Origin: Achromobacter spanius | GTDB taxonomy: Bacteria; Pseudomonadota; Gammaproteobacteria; Burkholderiales; Burkholderiaceae_B | NCBI RefSeq assembly: GCF_003994415.1 | Contig: NZ_CP034689.1 | Span: 1,054,001-1,118,000 of the forward strand | Direction of reading: 5' to 3' | DNA: 64,000 bases | Part shown: piece after piece, positions 50,941 to 59,428 of the stretch | How the letters are laid out: each line of letters begins with the position of its first letter | Numbering within the stretch: position 1 is the first letter of the stretch | Program-made: the position numbers and the translations under genes | Notes under the pieces: generated by a model | What the model was told of the DNA's origin: nothing | Seen by the model: the letters and a program-made list of their open reading frames with translations, nothing else | Database searches by the model: none

Positions 50941-52383
50941 ATGCCTGTATTGCGCCGCACCAAAATTGTTGCCACCTTGGGGCCTTCGACGTCGACGCCC
51001 GAACGCATTGAAGCGCTGATCCGCGCGGGCCTGGATGTGGCCCGTTTGAACTTCTCGCATGGCAGCGCGGACGACCACCGCGCCCGCGCACAATTGGTGC
51101 GCGACATTGCCGCCCAGCAGGGCCGCTTCGTTGCCATCATGGGCGATCTTCAAGGCCCGAAGATCCGCATCGCGCGGTTCACCGACAAGCTGGTGCAGTT
51201 GCAAGTCGGCCAGCCGTTCACGCTGTCGCGCGTGCATCCAAAGGATGCCGGTACCGCCAGCATCGTCGGCATCGACTACCCCGAGCTGGTCACCGATTGC
51301 CGCGTGGGCGACGAACTCTTGCTGGACGACGGCCGCGTCGTGCTGGTGGTCGACCGCGTGGAAGGCGACGAAGTCCACACCACCGTAACAGTGGGCGGCC
51401 CATTGTCGAACAACAAAGGCATCAACCGCCGTGGCGGCGGCTTGTCCGCACCCAGCCTGACCGACAAGGACCGCGTCGACATCAAACTGGCCGCCGAAAT
51501 GGAACTGGACTACGTGGCGGTGTCGTTCCCGCGCTATGGCAGCGACATCGACGAAGCCCGCGCCTTGCTGGCCGAAGCCGGCAGCCAGGCCTGGATCATC
51601 GCCAAGATCGAACGCGCCGAAGCCGTGGCCGATGACGAAGCGCTGGACTCGCTGATCCGCGCCAGCGACGGTGTGATGGTGGCGCGCGGCGACCTGGGCG
51701 TGGAAGTGGGCGACGCGGAATTGGTGGGCATCCAGAAGCGCATCATTCAGCACGCGCGCACGCTGAACAAGGTGGTCATCACCGCGACGCAGATGATGGA
51801 ATCCATGATTTCCAGCCCCATGCCCACGCGCGCCGAAGTGTCGGACGTGGCCAACGCGGTGCTGGACTACACCGACGCCGTGATGCTGTCGGCCGAAAGC
51901 GCATCGGGCCAGTATCCCGTTGAAACCGTGCAAGCCATGGCGCGCGTTTGCCTGGGCGCGGAAAAACATCCCACATCGACCGTGTCGCACCACCGCATGG
52001 GCGAAACCTTCACGCGCTGCGATGAAACCATCGCGCTGGCGGCCATGTACGCGGCCAATCATTTCCCCGGCGTGAAGGCCATCATTGCGTTGACCGAAAG
52101 CGGGCACACCCCGCTGATCATGTCGCGCATCCGCTCGGGCGTGCCGATCTACTGCTACAGCCCGCACAGCCTGACGCAGAACCGCGTGGCGATGTTCCGT
52201 GGCGTCTACACCATTCCGTTCGCGCCGTCGGACTACGAACCGGCCGAACTCAGCGAGGCCGCCATCGACGAACTGCGCAAACGCAACCTGGTGAAGGCGG
52301 GCGACTGGGTCATTCTGACCAAGGGCGACTTCTACCGCGACAGCGGTGGCACCAACGGCATGAAGATCCTGATGGTGGATTGA
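50941..52383 (+). CDS. pyk: Pyruvate kinase
   Basis: The protein is 480 residues from ATG 50941-50943. RRTKIVATLGPST, ARLNFSHG, MGDLQGPKIR, IIAKIERAEAV, VMVARGDLGVEV and ITATQMMESM are the substrate- and metal-binding motifs, in order. The C-terminal regulatory domain (about 345-480) is complete. It makes pyruvate and ATP from phosphoenolpyruvate. Pairing with glycerate kinase suggests a glycerate-linked isozyme as much as a glycolytic one. Confidence 0.95.
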   Translation: MPVLRRTKIVATLGPSTSTPERIEALIRAGLDVARLNFSHGSADDHRARAQLVRDIAAQQGRFVAIMGDLQGPKIRIARFTDKLVQLQVGQPFTLSRVHPKDAGTASIVGIDYPELVTDCRVGDELLLDDGRVVLVVDRVEGDEVHTTVTVGGPLSNNKGINRRGGGLSAPSLTDKDRVDIKLAAEMELDYVAVSFPRYGSDIDEARALLAEAGSQAWIIAKIERAEAVADDEALDSLIRASDGVMVARGDLGVEVGDAELVGIQKRIIQHARTLNKVVITATQMMESMISSPMPTRAEVSDVANAVLDYTDAVMLSAESASGQYPVETVQAMARVCLGAEKHPTSTVSHHRMGETFTRCDETIALAAMYAANHFPGVKAIIALTESGHTPLIMSRIRSGVPIYCYSPHSLTQNRVAMFRGVYTIPFAPSDYEPAELSEAAIDELRKRNLVKAGDWVILTKGDFYRDSGGTNGMKILMVD

Positions 52384-52397
52384 CGCGAAGGCCAGAC

Positions 52398-52423
52398 GGG
52401 GCGCTTGCCATGCAGCAAGCCCC
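52398..52423. terminator. Hairpin between convergent pyk and spmAB
   Basis: GGGG and CTTGC pair with GCAAG and CCCC around a 6-base loop, with a 2-base bulge. No T-run follows. It lies in the 51-base gap between two stops and may end both transcripts. Confidence 0.4.
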
Positions 52424-52434
52424 GCCCACAGCCC

Positions 52435-53664
52435 TTAGCCGAAGAACCAGTAGCACACGCCGATGGCGGCCAACACGCCGGCCGCATCGGCCACCAGCGC
52501 GCAACCCACCGCGTGGCGCGCGCGCACGATTCCCACCGACCCGAAGTACACCGCCAGCACGTAGAAGGTGGTCTCGGTGCTGCCCTGCATCACGGCGGAC
52601 AGCAAGGCGGGAAAGCTGTCCACGCCGTAGTGCGTCATGGTTTCAAGCATCATCGCGCGGGCCGCGCTGCCCGAGAACGGCTTGACCAGCGCAGTGGGCA
52701 GGGCGTCAACAAAGCGCGTGTCCCAGCCAACCTGCAGCGCCACCCAGCGGATGCCGTCCAGCGCCAGATCCAGCGCGCCCGATGCGCGCAGCACGCCCAC
52801 GGCGCACAGCATGGCAACCAGATAAGGCAGCAGGCTCTTGGCGATGTCGAAGCCTTCCTTGGCGCCCTCGATGAACGTTTCATAGACCGGCACCTTTTTC
52901 CACGCGCCCACCACCAAAAACGCCAGCAGGATGCCGAACAGCGCCAGGTTGCCCATCAGCGAGGAGAGCGACGCAATCGCCGCCGCCGACATGCTGGCCA
53001 GCAGCGCCATGAAGCCGCCGAACACCAGCGCCGCGCCGCCCAGCCAAAGCATCACGATGGGGTCGGTCAGCCGCAGGCGCTGGCACGCGGCCACGGCCAG
53101 GAAGCCGGCCAGCGTTGACGCGCTGGTCGCCAGCAGAATGGGCAGGAACACCAGGGTGGGATCAGCCGCGCCTTGCTGCGCGCGGAACATGAACAGGGTG
53201 ACGGGCAGCAGCGTCAGCGACGAGGCATTCAGCACCAGGAACAGAATCTGCGCATTGCTGGCGGTTTCCGGCGTGGGGTTCAGCGATTGCAGTTCGCGCA
53301 TGGCGCGCAGGCCGATCGGCGTGGCGGCGTTGTCCAGCCCCAGGCCGTTGGCGGCGAAGTTCAGGGTGATCAGGCCGATTGCCGGATGGTTGCGCGGCAC
53401 CTCGGGCATCAAGCGCGCAAACAACGGCCCCAAAAGGCGCGCCAATTTTTCCACCAGGCCGGCGCCTTCGGCAATCCGCAGGAAACCCAGCCACAGCGTC
53501 AGCGTGCCAAACAGCAGCACCATCACTTCCACCGACACACGCGCCATGTCGAACAGGCTGGCCACCATCAGGCGGAAGACGTCGGGGTCGCCAACCGCCA
53601 GCCAGCGGTAAAGCGCGGCGGCGGCGGCGGTCAGGAAGAATCCCAGCCAGAGTTTGTTCAGCAT
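52435..53664 (-). CDS. Fused SpmA-SpmB-type membrane protein (nucleoside-recognition Gate domains)
   Basis: The protein is 409 residues with about ten membrane helices. The first half has NFAANGLGLDNAATPIGLRA, a SpmA signature, and the second half has VKPFSGSAARAMM and GSTETTFYVLAVYFGSVG, SpmB signatures. In spore formers these are two proteins of spore-core dehydration. In this non-sporulating lineage they are joined and presumably act as a transporter or permease of unknown substrate. It is a single-gene unit. Confidence 0.88.
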   Translation of the reverse strand: MLNKLWLGFFLTAAAAALYRWLAVGDPDVFRLMVASLFDMARVSVEVMVLLFGTLTLWLGFLRIAEGAGLVEKLARLLGPLFARLMPEVPRNHPAIGLITLNFAANGLGLDNAATPIGLRAMRELQSLNPTPETASNAQILFLVLNASSLTLLPVTLFMFRAQQGAADPTLVFLPILLATSASTLAGFLAVAACQRLRLTDPIVMLWLGGAALVFGGFMALLASMSAAAIASLSSLMGNLALFGILLAFLVVGAWKKVPVYETFIEGAKEGFDIAKSLLPYLVAMLCAVGVLRASGALDLALDGIRWVALQVGWDTRFVDALPTALVKPFSGSAARAMMLETMTHYGVDSFPALLSAVMQGSTETTFYVLAVYFGSVGIVRARHAVGCALVADAAGVLAAIGVCYWFFG

Positions 53665-53812
53665 GCGTGGCGATGCCCGGATAGCGATTGATTGCGCACC
53701 AGCGCGGGGACGCTCATTGTCGCAGAGTCAGCCCTTGCGAGCTTGGCCGCGCGCCGTCAATTCTGGTACTTTGCATCGACACGCCCTAGGGCCATAACAG
53801 TGAGGGACACTC

Positions 53813-56131
53813 ATGGACTTCAATGCCTGGCGCCGTCGCCGCATTTCGGAACCCGCGTATCGCTGGGCGCGCAACGCCTTGCCCGCCATGTCGGCAACCG
53901 AGCGCGAGGCCATCGAGGCCGGAGACACCTGGTGGGACGCCGACCTGTTCACCGGCAACCCCGATTGGCACAAGCTGCTGGACGTGCCCGCCGCCACGCT
54001 CACCCCGCAGGAACAGGCGTTCATCGACGGCCCCGTGGCGCAGCTATGCGCCATGCTGGACGAATGGGACATCACCTGGAACCGGCGTGACCTGCCTCCG
54101 CGTGTGTGGGACTTTCTGAAGGCCCAGCGCTTTTTCGGCATGATCATCCCGCGCCGCTACGGCGGGCTGGGCTTTTCTCCCTATGCGCATTCCGAAGTGG
54201 TCCGGCGTATTTCCGCCTATTCGATCACGGCGGGCGTCACGGTCATGGTGCCCAATTCATTGGGACCGGGTGAATTGCTGATGCAGTTCGGCACGCCCGC
54301 GCAGCGCGATTATTGGCTGCCGCGCCTGGCCGATGGCCGCGAAATACCGTGCTTTGGCCTGACCAGCCCCGAAGCGGGCTCGGACGCCGCGTCCATGGTG
54401 GATACCGGCGTGGTGTGCCGCCAGGTGGTGGATGGCCGCGAACTCATCGGCATCCGCCTGAATTGGCACAAGCGCTACATCACCCTGGGGCCGGTGGCCA
54501 CGGTGCTGGGGCTGGCGTTCAAGATGTCGGACCCCGATGGCATTCTGGGCGGCCCCGAAGACATCGGTATTTCGGTGGCGCTGGTGCCCACCGAGGCTCC
54601 GGGCGTGGAGATCGGTCGGCGCCATCTGCCGGCGATGCAAGTGTTTCAGAACGGCCCCAATCAAGGCCATGATGTGTTCGTTCCCTTGGACGCGCTGATC
54701 GGCGGCGAGGCGCGTGCCGGCCAGGGCTGGCAGATGCTGATGAGCGCGCTGGCGGCGGGGCGCGGCATTTCGCTGCCGTCGCTGTCGGCCGCGGCGGCTG
54801 TCATGTGCGCGCACACCACGGGCATGTACGCCCGGGTGCGCGAGCAGTTTGGCATCCCCATCGGCAAGTTCGAAGGCGTGCAGGAACAACTGGCCCGGCT
54901 GGCGGGCAACGCCTATCTGGTTGAAGCGGCCCGACGCCTGACCTGCGCCGCGCTGAACCAGGACGTGAAGCCCGCCGTCGTGTCGGGCATCATGAAATAC
55001 CACGCCACCGAACGCATGCGCGAATCCGTCAACGCCGCGATGGACGTACACGCGGGGCGCGCCGTCATGGACGGGCCCAGCAACTACCTGGGCGCGCTGT
55101 ATCGCGCGGTGCCCATCGCGATTACGGTGGAAGGCGCCAACATCCTGACCCGCAACCTGATCATCTTTGGCCAGGGCGCTATCCGCGCGCATCCGTATCT
55201 GATGCCGGAAATGATGGCGCTGGCCAACCCCGACGAAGAACGTGGCATTGACGTTTTTCACGATGTGTTCTGGCGCCATCTGCGGCACGCCGGCAAGAAC
55301 GCGCTGCGCGCCATCGGCCGGGCCTGGACGGGCGGCTTGCTGGCGCCGTCGCCAGTGTCCGGCCCCACGGCGCGCCACTATCGGCGGCTGGGGCGCTACG
55401 CATCGGGCTTCGCGCTGCTGGCTGACGCCACCTTGGCGCAGTTGGGCGGAGGGCTGAAGCGGCGTGAAATGATCTCGGCGCGCCTGGGCGACGTGCTGTC
55501 GCAGCTATACCTGCTGTCGGCGGTGCTCAAGCGCTGGGAAGACGAAGGCCGCAAGCACGACGACCTGCCGCTGGTGCATTGGTGCATGGCGCAGGGTTAC
55601 GCCAGCATCGAAAAAAGCCTGGATGAAGTGCTGCGCAATCTGCCGGGCCGGGTGCTGGCGTGGGGCCTGCGTGCCGCCATCCTGCCGCTGCGCCTGGCGC
55701 GTGGCCCGGATGACGCCTTGACGCGCGCCTGCGCCGAGCTCTTGTTGAAGCCGTCGCCCACGCATGCACGGCTGGCGGCAGACTTGCAGCGAGAACCCAG
55801 TAGCGGCACCGGGCCTTCGGCCGCCGTGCTGTTGGGCGGTGGCCGCGCGGGCAGCGACCCCTTGGCGGACCTGACCCGCGCGTTTGCGCTTGTCGAAGCC
55901 GTGCAACCCATCCGCGACCGCCTGCGCCAGTCGAACGTGCGCAATTGGCGCGAGGCGCACCAGCGTGGCGCCGTCACCGACGCGCAGGCCGCGCAGTTGG
56001 AAGCGGCCGAGGCCTTGGTGCTGAAGGTCTTGCAGGTGGATGATTTTGCGCCGGAAGCGCTGTCGCCGCAGGCGACACGCACTGCCGATGCGGCAGCCGG
56101 GGCGAACCCCGACCCCGAACCGGACGCTTAA
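53813..56131 (+). CDS. fadE: FadE-type acyl-CoA dehydrogenase
   Basis: The protein is 772 residues, close to E. coli FadE (814). The acyl-CoA dehydrogenase core spans about 80-480, with FFGMIIPRRYGGLGF, CFGLTSPEAGSDAASM (FAD and substrate loop) and REQFGIPIGKFEGVQEQLARL. The C-terminal 270 residues are the DUF1974 domain special to FadE. It performs the first step of fatty-acid beta-oxidation. The tail is Asp/Pro-rich. Its TAA stop shares the bases TTAA with the convergent def stop. Confidence 0.92.
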   Translation: MDFNAWRRRRISEPAYRWARNALPAMSATEREAIEAGDTWWDADLFTGNPDWHKLLDVPAATLTPQEQAFIDGPVAQLCAMLDEWDITWNRRDLPPRVWDFLKAQRFFGMIIPRRYGGLGFSPYAHSEVVRRISAYSITAGVTVMVPNSLGPGELLMQFGTPAQRDYWLPRLADGREIPCFGLTSPEAGSDAASMVDTGVVCRQVVDGRELIGIRLNWHKRYITLGPVATVLGLAFKMSDPDGILGGPEDIGISVALVPTEAPGVEIGRRHLPAMQVFQNGPNQGHDVFVPLDALIGGEARAGQGWQMLMSALAAGRGISLPSLSAAAAVMCAHTTGMYARVREQFGIPIGKFEGVQEQLARLAGNAYLVEAARRLTCAALNQDVKPAVVSGIMKYHATERMRESVNAAMDVHAGRAVMDGPSNYLGALYRAVPIAITVEGANILTRNLIIFGQGAIRAHPYLMPEMMALANPDEERGIDVFHDVFWRHLRHAGKNALRAIGRAWTGGLLAPSPVSGPTARHYRRLGRYASGFALLADATLAQLGGGLKRREMISARLGDVLSQLYLLSAVLKRWEDEGRKHDDLPLVHWCMAQGYASIEKSLDEVLRNLPGRVLAWGLRAAILPLRLARGPDDALTRACAELLLKPSPTHARLAADLQREPSSGTGPSAAVLLGGGRAGSDPLADLTRAFALVEAVQPIRDRLRQSNVRNWREAHQRGAVTDAQAAQLEAAEALVLKVLQVDDFAPEALSPQATRTADAAAGANPDPEPDA

Positions 56132-56661
56132 TCGTCCGCGTTCGGGTCCATGCCGGGGAACAGGATTTCCGTGAAGCCGAACTGCGAGAAATCCTGGATG
56201 CGCGACGGGTACAGGCGGCCGATCAGGTGGTCGCATTCATGCTGCACCACACGGGCGTGAAAGCCTTCGGCTTCGCGCTCGATCAACTGGCCGTAGGGGT
56301 CGCGGCCGCTATAGCGGATGTGGCGATAGCGCGGCACCAGCCCGCGCAGACCGGGCACCGACAGGCAGCCTTCCCAGCCGTCCTGCATCTCATCCGACAG
56401 CGGCGTGATGACCGGGTTGCACAAGATGGTCTGCGGCACCGGCGGGGCGTCCGGGTAGCGCTCGTTGCGCTCAAAGCCGAAGATCACCACTTGCAGGTCC
56501 ACGCCGATCTGCGGCGCGGCCAGCCCCACGCCCTGCGCGGCCGCCATGGTTTCAAACATGTCGTCGATCAGGGCGTGCAGTTCGGGCGTGTCGAAGCGCT
56601 CCACCGGTGGGGCCACGCGCAAGAGGCGCGGGTCGCCCATTTTCAGGATGGGGTGGATCAT
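56128..56661 (-). CDS. def: Peptide deformylase
   Basis: The protein is 177 residues. The three family motifs are GVGLAAPQIG (about 45), EGCLSVPG (about 97, metal-binding Cys) and QHECDHLIGRL (about 138, metal-binding His and catalytic Glu). It removes the N-formyl group from new proteins. It stands 15 bases after gloA on the same strand rather than in the usual def-fmt pair, so it may be a second copy. Confidence 0.95.
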   Translation of the reverse strand: MIHPILKMGDPRLLRVAPPVERFDTPELHALIDDMFETMAAAQGVGLAAPQIGVDLQVVIFGFERNERYPDAPPVPQTILCNPVITPLSDEMQDGWEGCLSVPGLRGLVPRYRHIRYSGRDPYGQLIEREAEGFHARVVQHECDHLIGRLYPSRIQDFSQFGFTEILFPGMDPNADD

Positions 56662-56676
56662 GGCGGGCTTTCCTGC

Positions 56677-57072
56677 TTAGTCCTGACGGCCTTTTTTCTG
56701 AATGAACTCGATCTTGTAGCCGTCCGGGTCTTCCACGAACGCGATCACGGTCTTGCCGTGCTTCATCGGGCCGGCTTCGCGGGTGACCTTGCCGCCGCGT
56801 TCCTTGACCTTGTCACAGGCTTCGTAGGCGTTATCGACTTCCAGCGCGATGTGGCCGTAGCCATTGCCCAGGTCGTACTTGTCGGTGTCCCAGTTGTGGG
56901 TCAGTTCAATGACCGCGCCTTCGGACTCGTCCTGATAGCCCACGAAGGCCAGCGTGAACTTGCCGTCCGGGTAGTCGTTGCGGCGCAGGACGCGCATGCC
57001 GAGCACGTTGGTGTAGAAATCGATGGACTTGTCGAGGTTGCCGACTCGCAGCATGGTGTGGAGCATACGCAT
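56677..57072 (-). CDS. gloA: Lactoylglutathione lyase (glyoxalase I)
   Basis: The protein is 131 residues. RMLHTMLRVGNLDKSIDFYT supplies the first His, EGAVIELTHNW the Glu, GYGHIALEVD the second His and IAFVEDPDGYKIEFI the last Glu of the nickel site. It detoxifies methylglyoxal with glutathione. AAGGA precedes ATG 57070-57072; a second ATG follows two codons later. Confidence 0.95.
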   Translation of the reverse strand: MRMLHTMLRVGNLDKSIDFYTNVLGMRVLRRNDYPDGKFTLAFVGYQDESEGAVIELTHNWDTDKYDLGNGYGHIALEVDNAYEACDKVKERGGKVTREAGPMKHGKTVIAFVEDPDGYKIEFIQKKGRQD

Positions 57073-57146
57073 GGAAATCTTCCTTGAAGCAATAACAGGT
57101 GGGGGAAAGAACCCGGGGGCGCCGGTGCTTTCCAGAATAAAGCGTC

Positions 57147-58169
57147 TTAGAACTGAGGCAGCGAAGCCGGGTCGTGACGCCGCAGGATGTTCTTGGCGTC
57201 TTCGAAGTCGGGCAGGATTTGGCCCACTTCACGCCAGAAGTCCTGGCTGTGGTTCATCTCGCGCAGATGGGCGAGTTCATGCGCGATGACGTAATCAATG
57301 ATGCCGGGCGCGAAATGAATCAGGCGCCAATTCAGCATGATGTTGCCGTCGCTGGTGCAGGAGCCCCAGCGCGTGGCCGCCGACGACAGCCGCCAGCGGC
57401 GGATCTTCAGGCCGCTGATCTGCAAAAAATGCGCCAGCCGCGCGCCGAACCAGGCGCCGGCGCGCTGCTGCAACCAGGCTTGCGCGGCGTCGCGGATACG
57501 GCTTTGATCCGCCGCGGACGGCAGCGCCAGCAACAGGGTGTCGCCGTCCTGCGGCGCGTCGGCATCGCCGGACAACCGGGATTGGCGGCTGTCGCCACCC
57601 ACGCCGAGCACGATGCGTTTGCCCAGGTAGGGCAGTTCGCCACCAGCCTGCCAGCGCGTGTGGGCGATGGCCAGTTGCTGCTTGCGGGCATGCCATTCGC
57701 GCAGCTTGGTGAGGATCCAGCGGGCTTTCTCGCGCACCGCGTCGTCAATCTGTGTCAGCGTGACCCAACTGGGCGCCGTCACCCGCAGGCCGTCGTCGGT
57801 AATGACAAAGCCTATGCTGCGCCGGCGCGAGCGCAGCAGCACGAAACCAATCGGCTGCTGCTCGGTGGGCACTTCACGCCAGCGCGCGCCGGGCGGCAGC
57901 GGATCCGGACAGGGCGTGGGCACGCGCGACGACGCATTGGGCGACAGCGTCAGCAGCGGCTCGCCCTTGGGCGTGTCGGCCGTGGCGGCGTTGGGAAACA
58001 AGTTGGTGGGGGTGACGGGCTGCGGGGAGGGCTCGGGCCGCGCGGCAGGCGGCTTTGGCGTGGCGATCAGCGGCGACGCGCCCTGGAGCGCGATCAGTGG
58101 CGACGCGCCTTGGGGCGCGTCGTGGTCTTGTCCGTCGAACAGGAGTTCGAGCTGATCAGTGCTAGGCAT
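57147..58169 (-). CDS. YgjP-like zinc metallopeptidase (M48-type, DUF45)
   Basis: The protein is 340 residues. The C-terminal domain (about 110-340) has YVIAHELAHLREMNHSQDFW, with the HExxH zinc site and a downstream His, and WRLSSATRWGSC, both typical of YgjP. The N-terminal 100 residues are Pro/Ala-rich and disordered, and begin with a duplicated QGASPLIA unit from a 27-bp tandem repeat (58066-58119). Its start overlaps the plsC end by eight bases. Its cellular target is unknown. Confidence 0.85.
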   Translation of the reverse strand: MPSTDQLELLFDGQDHDAPQGASPLIALQGASPLIATPKPPAARPEPSPQPVTPTNLFPNAATADTPKGEPLLTLSPNASSRVPTPCPDPLPPGARWREVPTEQQPIGFVLLRSRRRSIGFVITDDGLRVTAPSWVTLTQIDDAVREKARWILTKLREWHARKQQLAIAHTRWQAGGELPYLGKRIVLGVGGDSRQSRLSGDADAPQDGDTLLLALPSAADQSRIRDAAQAWLQQRAGAWFGARLAHFLQISGLKIRRWRLSSAATRWGSCTSDGNIMLNWRLIHFAPGIIDYVIAHELAHLREMNHSQDFWREVGQILPDFEDAKNILRRHDPASLPQF

Positions 58170-58884
58170 ACCTTTCGGGGTTGAGACGCCGCATTTCCCC
58201 TTCGATCCAGTCCTGAACCTTCTGGTTCAGTTCGTCGGGGGAGAGTCCTTTGGATTCTATCGCGGGACCGATGGACAGGGTAACCATGCCGGGATATTTG
58301 ACGAAAGCATTGCGCCGCCAGCATTCGCCGGCGTTATGCGCCACGGGAATGACGACCGCGCCGGTGCGCGAGGCCAGCAGCGCCCCGCCCATCTTGAAGC
58401 GCGCCGTCTTGCCCGGCGCCACGCGCGTGCCTTCGGGAAACAGCAGCGGCCAGCGGCCTTCATCCATGCGCGTCTGGCCTTGCTTGACCACCTGGTCAAA
58501 GGCGTCACGGCCCTTGGAACGGTCAATGGCAATCATGCGCAGCAGCGCCAGGCCCCAGCCGAAGAACGGCACCATGTGCAGTTCTTTCTTGTAGACGAAG
58601 CAGACTTCGCGCGGCATGTGCGCCGGAAAGAACAGGGTTTCCCAGGCCGATTGGTGCTTGGACAGGATCACGGCCGGGCCGTCGGGCAGGTTTTCCCAGC
58701 CCTTGACCTGCCAGCGGATACCGCAGAACACCTTGGCGCCCCAGATGGCCAGGCGCGGCCAGCCCACCGTCAGCTTGTAGCGCCAGTGCAGCGGCAGCGG
58801 CGCCCACAGAATGCATAGGAAAGCGTAGGGGATGACCGTGATGGCCAGGAACAGAAAATACAGCAGCGAACGTAGCCGGGCCAT
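58162..58884 (-). CDS. plsC: 1-acyl-sn-glycerol-3-phosphate acyltransferase
   Basis: The protein is 240 residues from ATG 58882-58884. An N-terminal hydrophobic stretch is followed by SKHQSAWETLFF (the HX4D-like block, here HQSAWE), FVYKKELHMVPFFGWGL, and FPEGTRVAPG. It adds the second acyl chain in phosphatidic acid synthesis at the inner membrane. The first block has Glu in place of the usual Asp, as in a known subgroup. It follows gmhB by four bases. Confidence 0.92.
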   Translation of the reverse strand: MARLRSLLYFLFLAITVIPYAFLCILWAPLPLHWRYKLTVGWPRLAIWGAKVFCGIRWQVKGWENLPDGPAVILSKHQSAWETLFFPAHMPREVCFVYKKELHMVPFFGWGLALLRMIAIDRSKGRDAFDQVVKQGQTRMDEGRWPLLFPEGTRVAPGKTARFKMGGALLASRTGAVVIPVAHNAGECWRRNAFVKYPGMVTLSIGPAIESKGLSPDELNQKVQDWIEGEMRRLNPERYA

Positions 58885-58888
58885 TGAA

Positions 58889-59428
58889 TCAATTGTCCTG
58901 AAGCAGAATGTCGACCACCGCCGACAGGTCTTCGCACACGCGGGTGTTCTCGGGCAGGCCGCCCTTGGCCAGCGTCTTCTTGCCATTGCCGGTCTGCACC
59001 AGCCACGGCGCGCAACCCACCGCGGACGATGCTTGCAGATCACGCAGCGAATCGCCCACCGCCGGCACGCCGGCCAGGTTGATGTCGTAGCGGTGCCCGA
59101 TCTGTTCAAACAGCCCCGGACGCGGCTTGCGGCAAGTGCAGTTGTCATCCGGCCCGTGCGGGCACAGGAACACCGCGTCGATCGCGCCACCCACGGCGGC
59201 CAGTTCGCGCCGCATCTTGGTGTGGATGGCGGTCAGCGTGTCCATGTCGAACAGGCCGCGCGCCAAGCCCGACTGGTTGCTGGCCACCACCACCTTCCAG
59301 TCGGCCTGCGTCAGCCGGGCAATGGCTTGCAGGCTGCCGGGCAGGGCGATCCATTCGTCGGGATTCTTGACGAACGCATCGCTGTCCTGATTGATGACGC
59401 CGTCGCGGTCTAGGATGATGAGTTTCAC
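58889..59428 (-). CDS. gmhB: Heptose-1,7-bisphosphate phosphatase
   Basis: The protein is 179 residues of the HAD fold. LIILDRDGVINQD is motif I, VVVASNQSG motif II, and CPHGPDDNCTCRKPRPGLF contains both the zinc-binding cysteines and the motif III lysine. VGDSLRDLQA is motif IV. It removes the C7 phosphate in ADP-heptose synthesis for LPS inner core. ATGA links it to glyS. Confidence 0.95.
   Translation of the reverse strand: MKLIILDRDGVINQDSDAFVKNPDEWIALPGSLQAIARLTQADWKVVVASNQSGLARGLFDMDTLTAIHTKMRRELAAVGGAIDAVFLCPHGPDDNCTCRKPRPGLFEQIGHRYDINLAGVPAVGDSLRDLQASSAVGCAPWLVQTGNGKKTLAKGGLPENTRVCEDLSAVVDILLQDN

Noticed and set aside
49693..52167. An 824-codon minus-strand frame that joins glycerate kinase to a long upstream extension
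   Set aside because: Only the part up to GTG 50835 is glycerate kinase; the rest is antisense to pyruvate kinase, has biased low-complexity composition and no family pattern.
56128..56131. Shared TTAA serving as stop codon for both fadE and def
   Set aside because: It is a neat overlap of convergent genes but common in compact genomes, so not a finding.
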